A DNA stretch of 64,000 bases. Origin: Salinibacter grassmerensis (GTDB lineage Bacteria; Bacteroidota; Rhodothermia; Rhodothermales; Salinibacteraceae). Below the pieces are notes generated by a model. It worked only from the letters and a program-made list of their open reading frames with translations. It ran no database searches and was not told where the DNA came from. The stretch covers positions 186,001 to 250,000 of the forward strand of contig NZ_CAMTTF010000001.1 in the NCBI RefSeq assembly GCF_947077765.1, given 5' to 3'. Below are positions 18,514 to 27,734 of this stretch, one piece after another. The position numbers were made by a program, and so were the translations under genes. The stretch's first letter is position 1; each line of letters opens with the position of its first letter.

Positions 18514-20313
18514 ATGGATACTGTTAGCGACCTGTTACGCTACCTGAGAATCTACCGTCGGTACATCGGGCGGCGGATCTATCTGGTGTTCGTCCTCACG
18601 GTGGTCGTGGCCCTGACGCAGGGCTTCGGCATTACGCTGCTGCTGCCGCTGCTGCGGGTGTCGCAGTCCGGGGAGGAGGCGGCGAATATGGGATGGGCCG
18701 AAGAGATTCTCTACGACCTGTTGGCGAAACTGGGCATCGCCGAGTCCCTGCCAGGCATCCTGGCGTTCATCGCGGTCGTCTTTATCGTGAAGGGAGGCGT
18801 CCAGTTCGTGAAGGGCGGGTACGTCGGCTACCTGCAGGCGCAGCTCCTGCGTGAGCTGAAGACAAAACTGTTCGACGCCTACAGCCGGATGACGTACCGG
18901 TACTACATCCGGCAGAACGCCGGCCACTTTATCAACGTCATTAACGGCCAGGTCAACCAGTTCTTCTCGTCGTTCACGAGCTTTGCGAGCGTCTTCTCGA
19001 AGGTCGTCACGACGCTCAGCTACTTCATCTACGCATTCGCCATCGCATGGCGGTTTGCCCTCATGGCCTTTGGGGTCGGCGTCGGACTGCTGTTCCTGTT
19101 CAAGTATTTGAACGCCTACGTGCGGCGGCTATCGCGGAAGAAGTCCGCGGAGATGAGCACCCTCAACAAGCTGCTCGTCCAGTCTCTGCAGTCTCTGAAG
19201 TACATCGTCGGGACGAACCAGACGGCCCACCTCCGGTCTGGTGTCGTGGATAGTGTAACCCGGCTCACGGGGTACATCTTTCGGCAGCGGATTGCGAGTT
19301 CGTTCACGAGTGCCATCAAGGAGCCGGTGTCGGTGCTCCTCATCGTAGGGCTCATTGCCCTGCAGGTCATGGCGTTCGGCGGCGAAATCGCACCCATCTT
19401 CGTGGCCCTGTTCCTCTTTCATCGGGGTATGCAGTCGATGATGGGTATTCAAGGGAACTGGCAGGGTATGATGGACAAGATTGGGGCCGTGGAGATGGTA
19501 ACCGACGAGTTCGAGGCGGTCCACGCCCACCAGGAGACGAGCGGGGCGCAAGAGGTCGGCGCGCTCCGGCGCGGCATCGAGTTCGACGATGTCTGCCTCG
19601 CGTACAAGGCGGAGGACGGGAACGTGCTGCACGACGTCAACATCTCGGTACCGGCCAACGAGACGATCGCCCTCGTCGGCGAGTCTGGGGCGGGCAAGTC
19701 GACGCTCGTGGACATGATGACGCTGATGCTGAAGCCGCGCACCGGTGAGATCCGGATCGACGGGGTGCCGCACGATGAGGTAGACCTCGCTTCGTGGCGC
19801 GACCAGATCGGCTATGTCTCGCAGGAGACGGTCGTGTTCGACGACACAGTGGCCAACAACATCAGCCTCTGGCAGGGCGATATCGGTGAGGACCCGGCCT
19901 TGCGCGAGCGGGTGATGCACGCGGCTGAGCGGGCCCATGCCCATCACTTTATCGAAGACCTACCGAATGGATACCAGACGCAGGTGGGGGACCGTGGGGT
20001 GCGCCTCTCCGGGGGCCAGCAGCAGCGCTTATTCGTGGCCCGGGAGCTCTTTAAGCAGCCAAACCTACTGCTCCTGGACGAGGCGACGAGCGACCTGGAC
20101 ACCGCCTCCGAGCAGCACATCCAGAACAGCATCGACGCGCTGAAGGGCGAGGTGACCGTGGTAATCATCGCCCACCGCCTCTCGACTGTCAAAAATGCCG
20201 ATCGAGTGTACGTCCTCGACGACGGGCGGGTCATTGAGTCCGGCTCTTACCACGAGCTGCGCCACCGGGAGGAGGGGGCCTTCCGGGAAATGGTGGAGAT
20301 GCAGAGCTTATAG
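18514..20313 (+). CDS. ABC transporter with fused membrane and ATPase domains, PglK/MsbA-like flippase
   Basis: This is a half-transporter of 599 residues with about six membrane helices in the first 320 residues and one ATP-binding domain. Walker A is GESGAGKST at about 389-397, the signature is LSGGQQQR at about 498, and Walker B is LLLLDEATSDLD at about 518, followed by an H-loop (VVIIAHRLS). Its place among glycosyltransferases, and the lack of a Wzx-type flippase in the window, suggest it turns lipid-linked oligosaccharide across the inner membrane as PglK does. A role in exporting another substrate cannot be excluded. Confidence 0.85.
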   Translation: MDTVSDLLRYLRIYRRYIGRRIYLVFVLTVVVALTQGFGITLLLPLLRVSQSGEEAANMGWAEEILYDLLAKLGIAESLPGILAFIAVVFIVKGGVQFVKGGYVGYLQAQLLRELKTKLFDAYSRMTYRYYIRQNAGHFINVINGQVNQFFSSFTSFASVFSKVVTTLSYFIYAFAIAWRFALMAFGVGVGLLFLFKYLNAYVRRLSRKKSAEMSTLNKLLVQSLQSLKYIVGTNQTAHLRSGVVDSVTRLTGYIFRQRIASSFTSAIKEPVSVLLIVGLIALQVMAFGGEIAPIFVALFLFHRGMQSMMGIQGNWQGMMDKIGAVEMVTDEFEAVHAHQETSGAQEVGALRRGIEFDDVCLAYKAEDGNVLHDVNISVPANETIALVGESGAGKSTLVDMMTLMLKPRTGEIRIDGVPHDEVDLASWRDQIGYVSQETVVFDDTVANNISLWQGDIGEDPALRERVMHAAERAHAHHFIEDLPNGYQTQVGDRGVRLSGGQQQRLFVARELFKQPNLLLLDEATSDLDTASEQHIQNSIDALKGEVTVVIIAHRLSTVKNADRVYVLDDGRVIESGSYHELRHREEGAFREMVEMQSL

Positions 20314-20361
20314 GAAGAGGCGCGTCTCGTCCATTGCCGTGTAAAGCATTTCACTTTCGCA

Positions 20362-21345
20362 ATGCACGTTCTCGTTACCGGTGGAGCAGGCTTCATTGGA
20401 GGACACCTCTGCCGGCACCTGCTTAATGATGATCACGTCGTGCATGCTGTCGACAACTTCGATCCGTACTACGACCGCGAGATCAAGGAGGAAGGCATCG
20501 CCGACCTGACTGGCCGGCCGAACTTCCACTTCTACGAGCAAGACATTAACAATACCGCGTTTCTGGGCAGTGTTCTGGAGGGCCGATCCCTCGACGCGAT
20601 CGTGCATCTGGCAGCAAAGGCCGGCGTGCGGGCCTCGATTGACAATCCAGTCGGGTGTGCACACGCCAACATCACCGGGACCCAGTCGATGCTAGAGTTT
20701 GCGCGGCAGATGGAGGTGGGCACGTTTATCCTTGGGTCATCGTCGTCGGTGTACGGCAACAACGAGAAGGTCCCGTTCGCGGAGGAAGATGCCGTCCACC
20801 ATCCAATTTCACCGTACGCGGCCTCGAAGCGGTCCGGGGAGCTACTGGCACATACCTATCACCACCTCTATGACATGACGGTGTATTGCTTGCGGTTTTT
20901 CACCGTCTATGGTCCACGGCAGCGCCCGGACTTGGCCATTCACAAGTTTGCACGGCAGCTACTGACCAGCCAGCCGATTACGATGTACGGAGACGGCACG
21001 TCAAGCCGGGACTACACCTACGTCGACGACATCGTCGGGGGCATCGTTGAAAGCTTCCACCGTGCCAGTGCCCTTGACCAGCCCGAGTACGAAATCATCA
21101 ACCTAGGCGGTTCGGAAACAACGGAGCTGCTGGACCTCATTCACGGCATTGGCGATGCGTTCGGCATTGAACCGACGATTGAGCAGCAGTCCATGCCGCC
21201 GGGGGATGTAAAGCGTACCTACGCGGATATCTCGAAGGCAAAGGCCCTCTTGGACTACACGCCGAACACATCAATCGAGGAAGGTCTGAACAAATTTGCC
21301 AGCTGGGCCAAGGATTACTACTCCGAACGGACAGTGGAGGTGTAA
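20362..21345 (+). CDS. NAD-dependent nucleotide-sugar epimerase, UDP-glucuronate 4-epimerase-like
   Basis: An extended SDR enzyme of 327 residues. The Rossmann loop GGAGFIGGH is at residues 7-15, and the catalytic pair is Tyr152/Lys156 (YAASK). [20 protein letters not shown] is the hallmark of the UDP-glucuronate 4-epimerase (CapI/LspL) group, which would supply UDP-galacturonate for an acidic polysaccharide. [18 protein letters not shown] and [13 protein letters not shown] are further family landmarks. It is the last GC-rich gene before the AT-rich island. Confidence 0.85.
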   Translation: MHVLVTGGAGFIGGHLCRHLLNDDHVVHAVDNFDPYYDREIKEEGIADLTGRPNFHFYEQDINNTAFLGSVLEGRSLDAIVHLAAKAGVRASIDNPVGCAHANITGTQSMLEFARQMEVGTFILGSSSSVYGNNEKVPFAEEDAVHHPISPYAASKRSGELLAHTYHHLYDMTVYCLRFFTVYGPRQRPDLAIHKFARQLLTSQPITMYGDGTSSRDYTYVDDIVGGIVESFHRASALDQPEYEIINLGGSETTELLDLIHGIGDAFGIEPTIEQQSMPPGDVKRTYADISKAKALLDYTPNTSIEEGLNKFASWAKDYYSERTVEV

Positions 21346-21379
21346 TACTATCATACTCTAGTCATAGGTACGAAATAAA

Positions 21380-22006
21380 GTGAAGTTATTGAGTGACAAA
21401 AATAAAAGTATAATAAAAAGGTACTTAAACTACCTAAATCCCGATCCCGAAAAATTTGACAAAGATGCGCTTAAGGGGAGGCAAAAATATAAAGATGATT
21501 ACAGAATATTAGCCGAAAGCCTATCGTCAAACATTAATTTTGAAAATTTTTTCGACGTGGGGTGTGCACAAGGACTGTTAATGATGCCACTTCACAAGAA
21601 AGGATTTGATGTTCGCGGAATTGAGGTGTCCGAAGATGTGACTGAGTTCCTCCCTGACTCCTTGAAGCCACACGTGACAATTGGGGATTTTCAGGAAGTA
21701 GCGGGAAGCTATGACCTCGTGTGCTGCGTGGAGGTGGCTGAGCACATTGAGCCTGCAAGGAGCAAAGCTCTCGTCAGTAAACTCTGTGACCTATCTGATC
21801 AGCACATCTACTTTACGGCGGCTCCACCGGGGCAGCACGGTCACGGGCACATTAACTGTCGCCCCCATGAGCACTGGATTCGGTGGTTCAACGCGAAGGG
21901 CTGGCATGTAGATGAGCTAACCACTCAAAAAATCCGAGAGGACCTTGCTACGGTAGAGCATACGCACTGGTTAAAAGAGAACAGTTTTGTACTCTCTCTT
22001 CACTGA
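21380..22006 (+). CDS. class I SAM-dependent methyltransferase
   Basis: A 208-residue protein with a GTG start. FENFFDVGCAQGLLMMPLHK is the SAM-binding motif I, with the acidic end of strand 2 in VRGIEVSEDV, and YDLVCCVEVAEHIEP is the usual motif preceding the active site. The N-terminal 45 residues are very Lys-rich, unlike the acidic proteins around it, consistent with the AT-rich island. It may methylate a sugar or lipid-linked intermediate of the polysaccharide, but the substrate is unknown. Confidence 0.8.
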   Translation: MKLLSDKNKSIIKRYLNYLNPDPEKFDKDALKGRQKYKDDYRILAESLSSNINFENFFDVGCAQGLLMMPLHKKGFDVRGIEVSEDVTEFLPDSLKPHVTIGDFQEVAGSYDLVCCVEVAEHIEPARSKALVSKLCDLSDQHIYFTAAPPGQHGHGHINCRPHEHWIRWFNAKGWHVDELTTQKIREDLATVEHTHWLKENSFVLSLH

Positions 22007-22166
22007 GACATCGTAATCATCCTGGCAGTAACCTGCGAGGCGAATGACTGAACGCTCCATGCCGGCATTCATTTTTTGGTCTTTCTTTTCTGCTACTAGT
22101 CTTTTGTGTATAGGTAAAATGTAAATAGTAAAAATACGTCGAAAAAGTAAATGAAGCATTTGTTTT

Positions 22167-23411
22167 ATGAACGAAGCGCAAATTTCCAAATTTCTGCACT
22201 ATTCGTTTTATCCCAATCCAGACCAGTGGTCTATTCCTGAAAAGATTATAGATGCCAGTGGGTGTGCCCCTCATGAGTCCAGCTTGATTGAGAGGGGCGA
22301 AGCGGCGCTCCGAGAATCTGTGGAAGCAATTTTTCAGAGTGAGTCGTTCCCAGAAAACGCCACGCATACTTTCCTGCTGAGTGGAGGACTGGACTCACGA
22401 ACCATACTCGCTCTTCTCTTAGACCAAGTTGGTCCCGACCAGGTCGCGGTCGGCTCTTACGGTGTTCCAGGTGCCTCCGATTACGAGATTTCTCAACTTG
22501 TAGCTCAGGAAGCTGGCGTTACAAGTTATCACTACGATCTGCGCCCACAGAATTTTAAGTGGTGCTACGAAAAGGTCCTTGATTACGCAAAAACCCTCCC
22601 CCATCCCACACGGATGTTCGAAGCCTACATCAACCACTACGCTCGAACGCAGGTTGTGCAGAACTGTGGTGGCGCAACTGTCCAATGGAGCGGATGGTTG
22701 GGGGAAACGACGGCAGGATCGCACCTCAGCCACTACCTTCCGAATGAGTTTGGGTGGGATGCCCAACGTGGTCGGTTTGCCCGGTGGAACAATGGAACGA
22801 CTGTAGATCTGACTCCGATCGGTTTCGATCCGCGAGCACCGCTGCCGGAAGAACCGCCTTCTAGTCGTAGCAATCTGAATTATGGAGAGCAGCTAGATTA
22901 CGCCGTCCGTCAGCAGTGTTTCATAAAGCCATTCGTTAGTCCGTCAGACTGCTTTTCTCCATTTCTGGATGAGAAGTGGCTTCGGTTTATACTTCCGCTT
23001 CCACATCGGCTCCGCGTCAATCGGCGACTGTTCAGGAAAATTGTCCGTAGGACGTGGCCAAGCTTATTTGCGCTTCCAACCGAAACGAACGACGGATTGC
23101 CACTAAAGAAGGATACCTTCCCCGGCCGAGTTTCTCATCTGTTTGGGAGAATACGTCGACGACTACAGCGTGATCTTCCTTTTTTGTCTACCTACAAGCA
23201 GGTCCAGTACTTTGATTTCGGTACAGCACTGCGGACCGAAAACTCATTTAGTGGACTTGTCCGATCACTTCTCACGAGACTGGATGATCGTGCTGCCGTG
23301 CCGTGGATAGATGTGGATCGGTTATGGAAAGCCCACAAAGAGGGAATGGGCCTAAATCTTGATCTCCGAATTCTAGCCGGGCTGGAATTATGGTTGGAAG
23401 CGCATGAGTAG
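22167..23411 (+). CDS. asparagine-synthase-like protein without a glutaminase domain
   Basis: A 414-residue protein with an ATP-pyrophosphatase loop (FLLSGGLDSRTILALLLDQV, SGGLDS at about residues 72-77) of the asparagine synthase superfamily. The N-terminal class II glutamine amidotransferase domain is absent; only about 65 unrelated residues precede the loop. The remainder fits an AsnB C-terminal domain loosely (DCFSPFLDEKWLRFILPLPHRLR). Such stand-alone domains can adenylate a carboxylate and form an amide using a free amine. In a polysaccharide locus the substrate may be a uronic acid; this is inference. The AT-rich 160 bases upstream probably contain its promoter. Confidence 0.65.
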   Translation: MNEAQISKFLHYSFYPNPDQWSIPEKIIDASGCAPHESSLIERGEAALRESVEAIFQSESFPENATHTFLLSGGLDSRTILALLLDQVGPDQVAVGSYGVPGASDYEISQLVAQEAGVTSYHYDLRPQNFKWCYEKVLDYAKTLPHPTRMFEAYINHYARTQVVQNCGGATVQWSGWLGETTAGSHLSHYLPNEFGWDAQRGRFARWNNGTTVDLTPIGFDPRAPLPEEPPSSRSNLNYGEQLDYAVRQQCFIKPFVSPSDCFSPFLDEKWLRFILPLPHRLRVNRRLFRKIVRRTWPSLFALPTETNDGLPLKKDTFPGRVSHLFGRIRRRLQRDLPFLSTYKQVQYFDFGTALRTENSFSGLVRSLLTRLDDRAAVPWIDVDRLWKAHKEGMGLNLDLRILAGLELWLEAHE

Positions 23412-24495
23412 ACGCAGCTCCCAAAATATATCAACAGCCGTCCCGCTGGTGAGCGTCGTGATGTCGGTCTACAATGACTGCCCCTATTTGGGGGAAGCCG
23501 TGCAGAGCATACTTGAGCAGACCTTCGATAACTTCGAGTTCGTGATTATTAACGACGGCTCCACTGACGGCTCAAAGGAAGTACTGGAGCAGTTTGAAGA
23601 GCAAGATGATCGCATCAGGCTGTTCCACCAGAAAAATCGAGGGCTCACCCCGTCTCTCAACCGAGGTCTTCATGAGGCTCGAGGTGCTTACATTGCCCGT
23701 ATGGATGGCGATGACATTAGCCGGCCGAAGCGTTTGGAGAAACAGGTGCGCTTTTTGGATTCGAATTCGGAAGTCGGAATTGTGGGTACCCGGGTCGATC
23801 AGATGGATGCGGACGGAGAGTCGAACGGAGAGTGGCATCTCCCGACTAAGCCGGATCTCATCGCTTGGGAGTTGCTCTTCCACAACTGTCTGTGTCACCC
23901 CAGTGTCATGATACGCCACAGTCTCCTGGAGGAACTTGGCGGATATGCGAACTGGGCAGCACAGGCACAGGACTATGAATTGTGGACTCGCGCTGTCCTT
24001 GAATCACGCCTGGCAAATCTTCCGGAAAAACTACACAGACTGCGGCGCCACGGCAATTCGATCACAGACACGAAGCGAGCAGAGCAGTTGCAAGTTTGCT
24101 GTGAAGCTACGGCTCGTCTTCACGAGGCCTTATTGGGTGTAGAGGCAAATGAGAAATTTGCCTATTTCCTTGCCTGGATGCATCACGAGAATGTGCAGAT
24201 CGCGATCGAGGAAACGGGACTGAGGAAGCTTCCCGGCGTGCACGAGTATGTCCGGACCCTTTACCGTGTTTACGTGCGGGCCGTACTTCCCAAACACAGG
24301 AATATGGAGGTTCGTCATAACGCCCTGTATAAGCTGGATACACTTGCGAATGACATTCAGAGACATGAGGGGCGGTTCGCGGGGAGTTTACACAGGTTGC
24401 GGGCACGGTTCATGCACCCCCGTAGCGAGTTCGCGTTATGGCTCATACAAGCGGTTAAGATAAAGCTCTCCAAGATCAATGTTTTTTCTGTCTAG
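23404..24495 (+). CDS. glycosyltransferase family 2
   Basis: An inverting GT-A glycosyltransferase, 363 residues, overlapping the previous gene by 8 bases. The nucleotide-binding start is VSVVMSVYNDCPYLGEAVQS with INDGSTDGS; the metal-binding DXD is in IARMDGDDISRPKRL; a later aromatic/acidic segment reads AQAQDYELWTRAV. Its TAG stop (24493-24495) lies inside the CTAG bordering the IS remnant. A decayed near-copy follows the IS at 25338, so this gene was once tandemly duplicated. Confidence 0.88.
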   Translation: MSRRSSQNISTAVPLVSVVMSVYNDCPYLGEAVQSILEQTFDNFEFVIINDGSTDGSKEVLEQFEEQDDRIRLFHQKNRGLTPSLNRGLHEARGAYIARMDGDDISRPKRLEKQVRFLDSNSEVGIVGTRVDQMDADGESNGEWHLPTKPDLIAWELLFHNCLCHPSVMIRHSLLEELGGYANWAAQAQDYELWTRAVLESRLANLPEKLHRLRRHGNSITDTKRAEQLQVCCEATARLHEALLGVEANEKFAYFLAWMHHENVQIAIEETGLRKLPGVHEYVRTLYRVYVRAVLPKHRNMEVRHNALYKLDTLANDIQRHEGRFAGSLHRLRARFMHPRSEFALWLIQAVKIKLSKINVFSV

Positions 24496-25333
24496 AGCGT
24501 GTGTACAATCAGAGGAGCCACGTCACGATTGAAGCGAAATACAAAAAACAACTGTAGTTTCGGTCTGTTTTCTCGTATCGAGTTCTTGATCCGGCCAAAG
24601 AACCATTCGATCTTGTCGCGATCTGCGTAGGAGGTGCGGTTGATCTCTCACTGGACGATTCGGTTTTCCGAGGCGGAATCACAACGACCATCTCCAGGGA
24701 TTCCACCTGCTTAATGAAATCATTGCTGTCGAAGCCTTTATCAGCGATCAGGGCTTCGAATCGGCATCCTTCGATTAAAGCTTCCGCTTCGCTGAGGTCT
24801 GCCTTCTGGCCAGGTCGGAGCAAACGATGCGTAGCGGATTGCTAAGAGCGTCGACGGCCGCGTATACTTCCGTGGAGAAGCCGCCACGCGAGCGGCTGAG
24901 GGCCTCGGTAGCGGCGTCACTTTTTTTGACCAGTAGCGTGCTGGTGGGCACAAACAATCGTTGTGTGGGTCACCGATACATTCGAGGTGTGGATCCTGTA
25001 GCTCAGCGAAGACCCGTTCCCAGACGCCAGCGCTCGACCAGCGGCTAAATCGCCGATAGACCGAGTTTCACTTGCCAAAATGATCGGAGAGCTCCCTCCA
25101 GGGCGATCCCGTCCGGACAATCCAGAGAACGGCGTCCAGAAAAAGGCGATTATCGCGAGCCGTGCGGCCTGGAATCGGTCTTTTTGCCCGGAAGCAGATC
25201 GGCAATTCGCCCCCAACCGGCGTCAGAAATGGCGTGTCGAAGAATTGGCGTGTCGAAGCATTGAGGTCATAGCTTTTAGAAAGAAACCGACTCGACCCGT
25301 CGACCGGGAATCGGTTCCGAATGTCCACAGACC
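24496..25333 (-). mobile_element. IS5-family insertion sequence remnant with CTAG direct repeats
   Basis: About 838 bases flanked on both sides by CTAG (24492-24495 and 25334-25337), fitting the YTAR-type target preference of IS5-family elements. The two ends are imperfect inverted repeats: AGCGTGTGTACAATC on the left and GGTCTGTGGACATTC (right end, complement), 10 of 15 matching. The transposase inside, on the minus strand, is frameshifted, so the element is probably immobile by itself. Confidence 0.7.
24512..25328 (-). pseudogene. frameshifted IS5-family (IS427-like) transposase
   Basis: Pieces of one transposase can be followed on the minus strand in different frames. The N-terminal part from 25328 ends [19 protein letters not shown] and SDHFGK. 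The middle reads ALSRSRGGFSTEVYAAVDAL and SNPLRIVCSD. The C-terminal part reads ADLSEAEALIEGCRFEALIA and DKGFDSNDFIKQ, then RYEKTDRNYSCFLYFASIV. The order and motifs match IS427-group DDE transposases (family: GRSRGGFSTKIH, LIADKGYDSD). At least two frameshifts separate the parts. Confidence 0.8.
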
Positions 25334-25337
25334 CTAG

Positions 25338-26105
25338 AATGGTGTGTGAATTCGGGCGACCGAGTTCGGCTTCTTCACCAAGAAAACCAGGGACTAATCG
25401 CGTCCCTGAGTCGTGGGATTGACGAGGCCAGGGGAGCGTTCATTGCCCGCATGGATGGCGATGATATTTCTGCCTCGGAGCGGTTCGAGCGCCATGTCGA
25501 ATTCCTAAACGCGAACGGGTGGGCACAAAGATCTCCTATATCGACTCGGAGGGACGGGCACATGGACTCTTCCTGCGGACGTGGACGCTATTGCCTAGAA
25601 GCTGCTGTTTAACTCGTGTCTTTGTCATCCCAGTACGATGATGCGACACACACTCCTGAAGGAGTTGAACGGTTATGCTGAGTGGGCAGATCTCGCTGAG
25701 GACTATGAGCTGTGGACTCGCGCTGCTCAGAAGTCCCGTCTGGTGAATCTGCCGTATACGCTTTCCAAGCTTCGCCGTCATAAGGGATCAGTCACGGTTT
25801 TGAGGCGCACGGACCAGGTTCAGGCGTGCGGGAAAGCAGCGGCCTACTTTCACCGATCGCTTTTAGGCCGGTAGGCCGATGCGCAGATGTCCAAGTGTCT
25901 CGTATGGATGGAGGTTGACAGTACTGAGCGGGCCGTTGGAGAAACAGGTGTCGGTGATTTTACATCGGTACATGAGCACCTGGGCCTTCTCTACGAGGCC
26001 TGCGCGCGCCAGTCGCTTCGACCCGAGATAACTGTTCGGGTCCAGCAGCGGGCCCTTGTGAAGCTCGCAGTGACTGCTGATCAAATTGCGGAACACAGGG
26101 GATGA
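25338..26105 (+). pseudogene. decayed second copy of the adjacent GT2 glycosyltransferase
   Basis: Starting directly at the right border of the IS remnant, the sequence encodes segments colinear with the intact GT2 gene at 23404. These are [40 protein letters not shown], then after frameshifts MMRHTLLKELNGYAEWADLA and EDYELWTRAAQKSRLVNLPY, then a further piece with VHEHLGLLYEACARQSLRPE. The N-terminal nucleotide-binding third is absent. Several frameshifts and a stop near 25873 disrupt it. It is a tandem paralogue that decayed, perhaps after IS insertion and deletion. Confidence 0.8.
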
Positions 26106-26425
26106 GGGCAAGGCATGTGGCACAAAATGAAGGCTCGATGTATGGCGCCCGTGGGGGAGGTTCTACCCTGGGGTTTTCGGGCTGCACGTCAGCGGGTCTC
26201 CTAATGGATGAAGTTTCCTGGGAGGGTCAGCAGTCAAAAGACGGATGTATAAGCTTCTCTTTCTCTGTACATACGACGAGGGTAAGCAACCGGAGGGATA
26301 TTCGGGATTCTCAGCGGATTAGCATCGCCGGAGGAGATAGATCGACGGTAAGAACCTGGAGTCTATGAGCCAATTCATTTCCACACCAGCACTCAACCCT
26401 GTTCATATTGAGAAGCTTATAAGAT
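26106..26425. other. non-coding AT-rich stretch with a possible gene relic
   Basis: About 320 bases with no intact gene. An ATG at 26245 opens 25 codons (MYKLLFLCTYDEGKQPEGYS, then a stop at 26320-26322) that look like the first strand of a GT-B glycosyltransferase, but nothing follows. I regard it as a possible relic only. Confidence 0.3.
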
Positions 26426-27586
26426 ATTAAGACTATACATTTCAGGAAAAAGTTTTCAAAAATATCTGAGACATTTATTTATGCATATGTTACTGAGCTG
26501 GAACGGCAAGGAGAAGATAACCACGTACTGACTTTCGAAAGAAAGAATGAGGAGCAACGACCGTTTCCAAAGGTCAGAGTTGTGGATGAAGACTCCGGAC
26601 GCTGGCATCTGAGGCGGCTCTGGCACCGTGTTCGTCTCATGGGCAGAGAAAATGCGTCCTACCGTTCGATGCAGAGGCTCATGAAGGAGCGCTTTTTGGA
26701 TTCAATCCGGGAGGTTGATCCCGATGTGATTCACGCTCACTTCGGTCCTGAAGCGGTCGAGGTTGCATCCTATGCCGACCAGTTGGGAATCCCTCTGGTC
26801 GTGACCTTCTATGGCTATGATATCTCCCAGCTTCCAAAAGAAAAAAACTGGAGAGAAAAGTACAGAGAACTCTGGACACACGTAGACGCTGCAACCGTGC
26901 TTTCCGAGGAGATGAAAGAGGAAGTTGAGGATCTTGGATGTTCTCCTAATAAACTGAACATTGTCCATCTGAGTAGAAATCTGGATGACTTCCCGTACGA
27001 GCGTCCTGATCGTCGCGTCCAGAATATTCTTTTTGTCGGACGTCTCGTCGAAAAGAAAGCCCCCCTCGACGCGATCCAAGCTGTAGAGAGAGCGAACAGT
27101 CAAGGAGCCGAACTCAGTTTGGTGATGGCGGGTGGTGGACATCTTCGAGGGAAGATAGAGGCATACGTAGAGGAGAATGGACTTTCTGAGCGTGTCACCC
27201 TTCTTGGGGAAGTGGAAAATGAAGTGGTTGCCCGGCGGATGAGAGAGGTCGATGCCTTCATGCTTCCCAGCAAAACCGCACCGAGTGGGGATCAGGAGGG
27301 CACCCCCACTGTGCTAATCGAAGCTCAGGCATCGGGCCTTCCCTGCGTTTCTACCTGGCACGCTGGAATTCCGGAGATGATACCTGAAGAAAACCACGAC
27401 CTTTTGGCCAAAGAGGGAGATGTTGAGGCCCTTGCGGATATTCTGAGGGATTTATCTTCGAGAACCGTCGATGAGCTCGCGGAGGTAGCCGACCGTGGGC
27501 GTAGGAAAGTAGAGGATGAGTTCAACCTCTCCAAAGAAGTGCAGAAGCTGCGAGCCATTTACCGCTCAATCAGCTGTCCAGTCTGA
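26426..27586 (+). CDS. glycosyltransferase family 4 with an apparently lost ATG start
   Basis: The GT4 frame does not begin at the GTG at 26582. It is open upstream to 26423 and reads TIHFRKKFSKISETFIYAYV, then TELERQGEDNHVLTFERKN, the standard N-terminus of this family (usually FPKISETFI). At the expected start is ATT AAG (26426-26431) where ATG AAG would be expected. The donor domain is normal (NILFVGRLVEKKAPLDAIQA, LVMAGGGHLRGKIEAY, EGTPTVLIEAQASGLPCVS). Either ATT serves as a rare start, or the gene is silenced or makes a shortened protein from 26582. Total 386 residues if complete. Confidence 0.75.
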   Translation: MKTIHFRKKFSKISETFIYAYVTELERQGEDNHVLTFERKNEEQRPFPKVRVVDEDSGRWHLRRLWHRVRLMGRENASYRSMQRLMKERFLDSIREVDPDVIHAHFGPEAVEVASYADQLGIPLVVTFYGYDISQLPKEKNWREKYRELWTHVDAATVLSEEMKEEVEDLGCSPNKLNIVHLSRNLDDFPYERPDRRVQNILFVGRLVEKKAPLDAIQAVERANSQGAELSLVMAGGGHLRGKIEAYVEENGLSERVTLLGEVENEVVARRMREVDAFMLPSKTAPSGDQEGTPTVLIEAQASGLPCVSTWHAGIPEMIPEENHDLLAKEGDVEALADILRDLSSRTVDELAEVADRGRRKVEDEFNLSKEVQKLRAIYRSISCPV

Positions 27587-27734
27587 GCGTAGACCTTCGC
27601 AGCAGGGACAAAGTATGAAGATGCTGCGGTCACTTCTAAGAGCTTTGTGACGATGCATTTTCCTGCTTTGGCGAATAAGGCCCGATCTCCTTAGTAAGAT
27701 ATGAGGCACATTCCAATTTTTCGGGTTAAATGTT

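Larger units (their letters stand above)
21350..27730. other. AT-rich island within the polysaccharide locus
   Basis: Base composition drops clearly just after the epimerase gene (for example 21360-21560 and 22070-22180 are dominated by A and T) and rises again by about 27735. Codon use changes too (many AAA, ATA and TTA codons). The segment holds a methyltransferase, an asparagine-synthase-like protein, a GT2 gene, an IS remnant, a broken GT2 copy and a GT4 gene with a lost ATG. I infer acquisition from a lower-GC donor. Boundaries are judged by eye. Confidence 0.6.
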
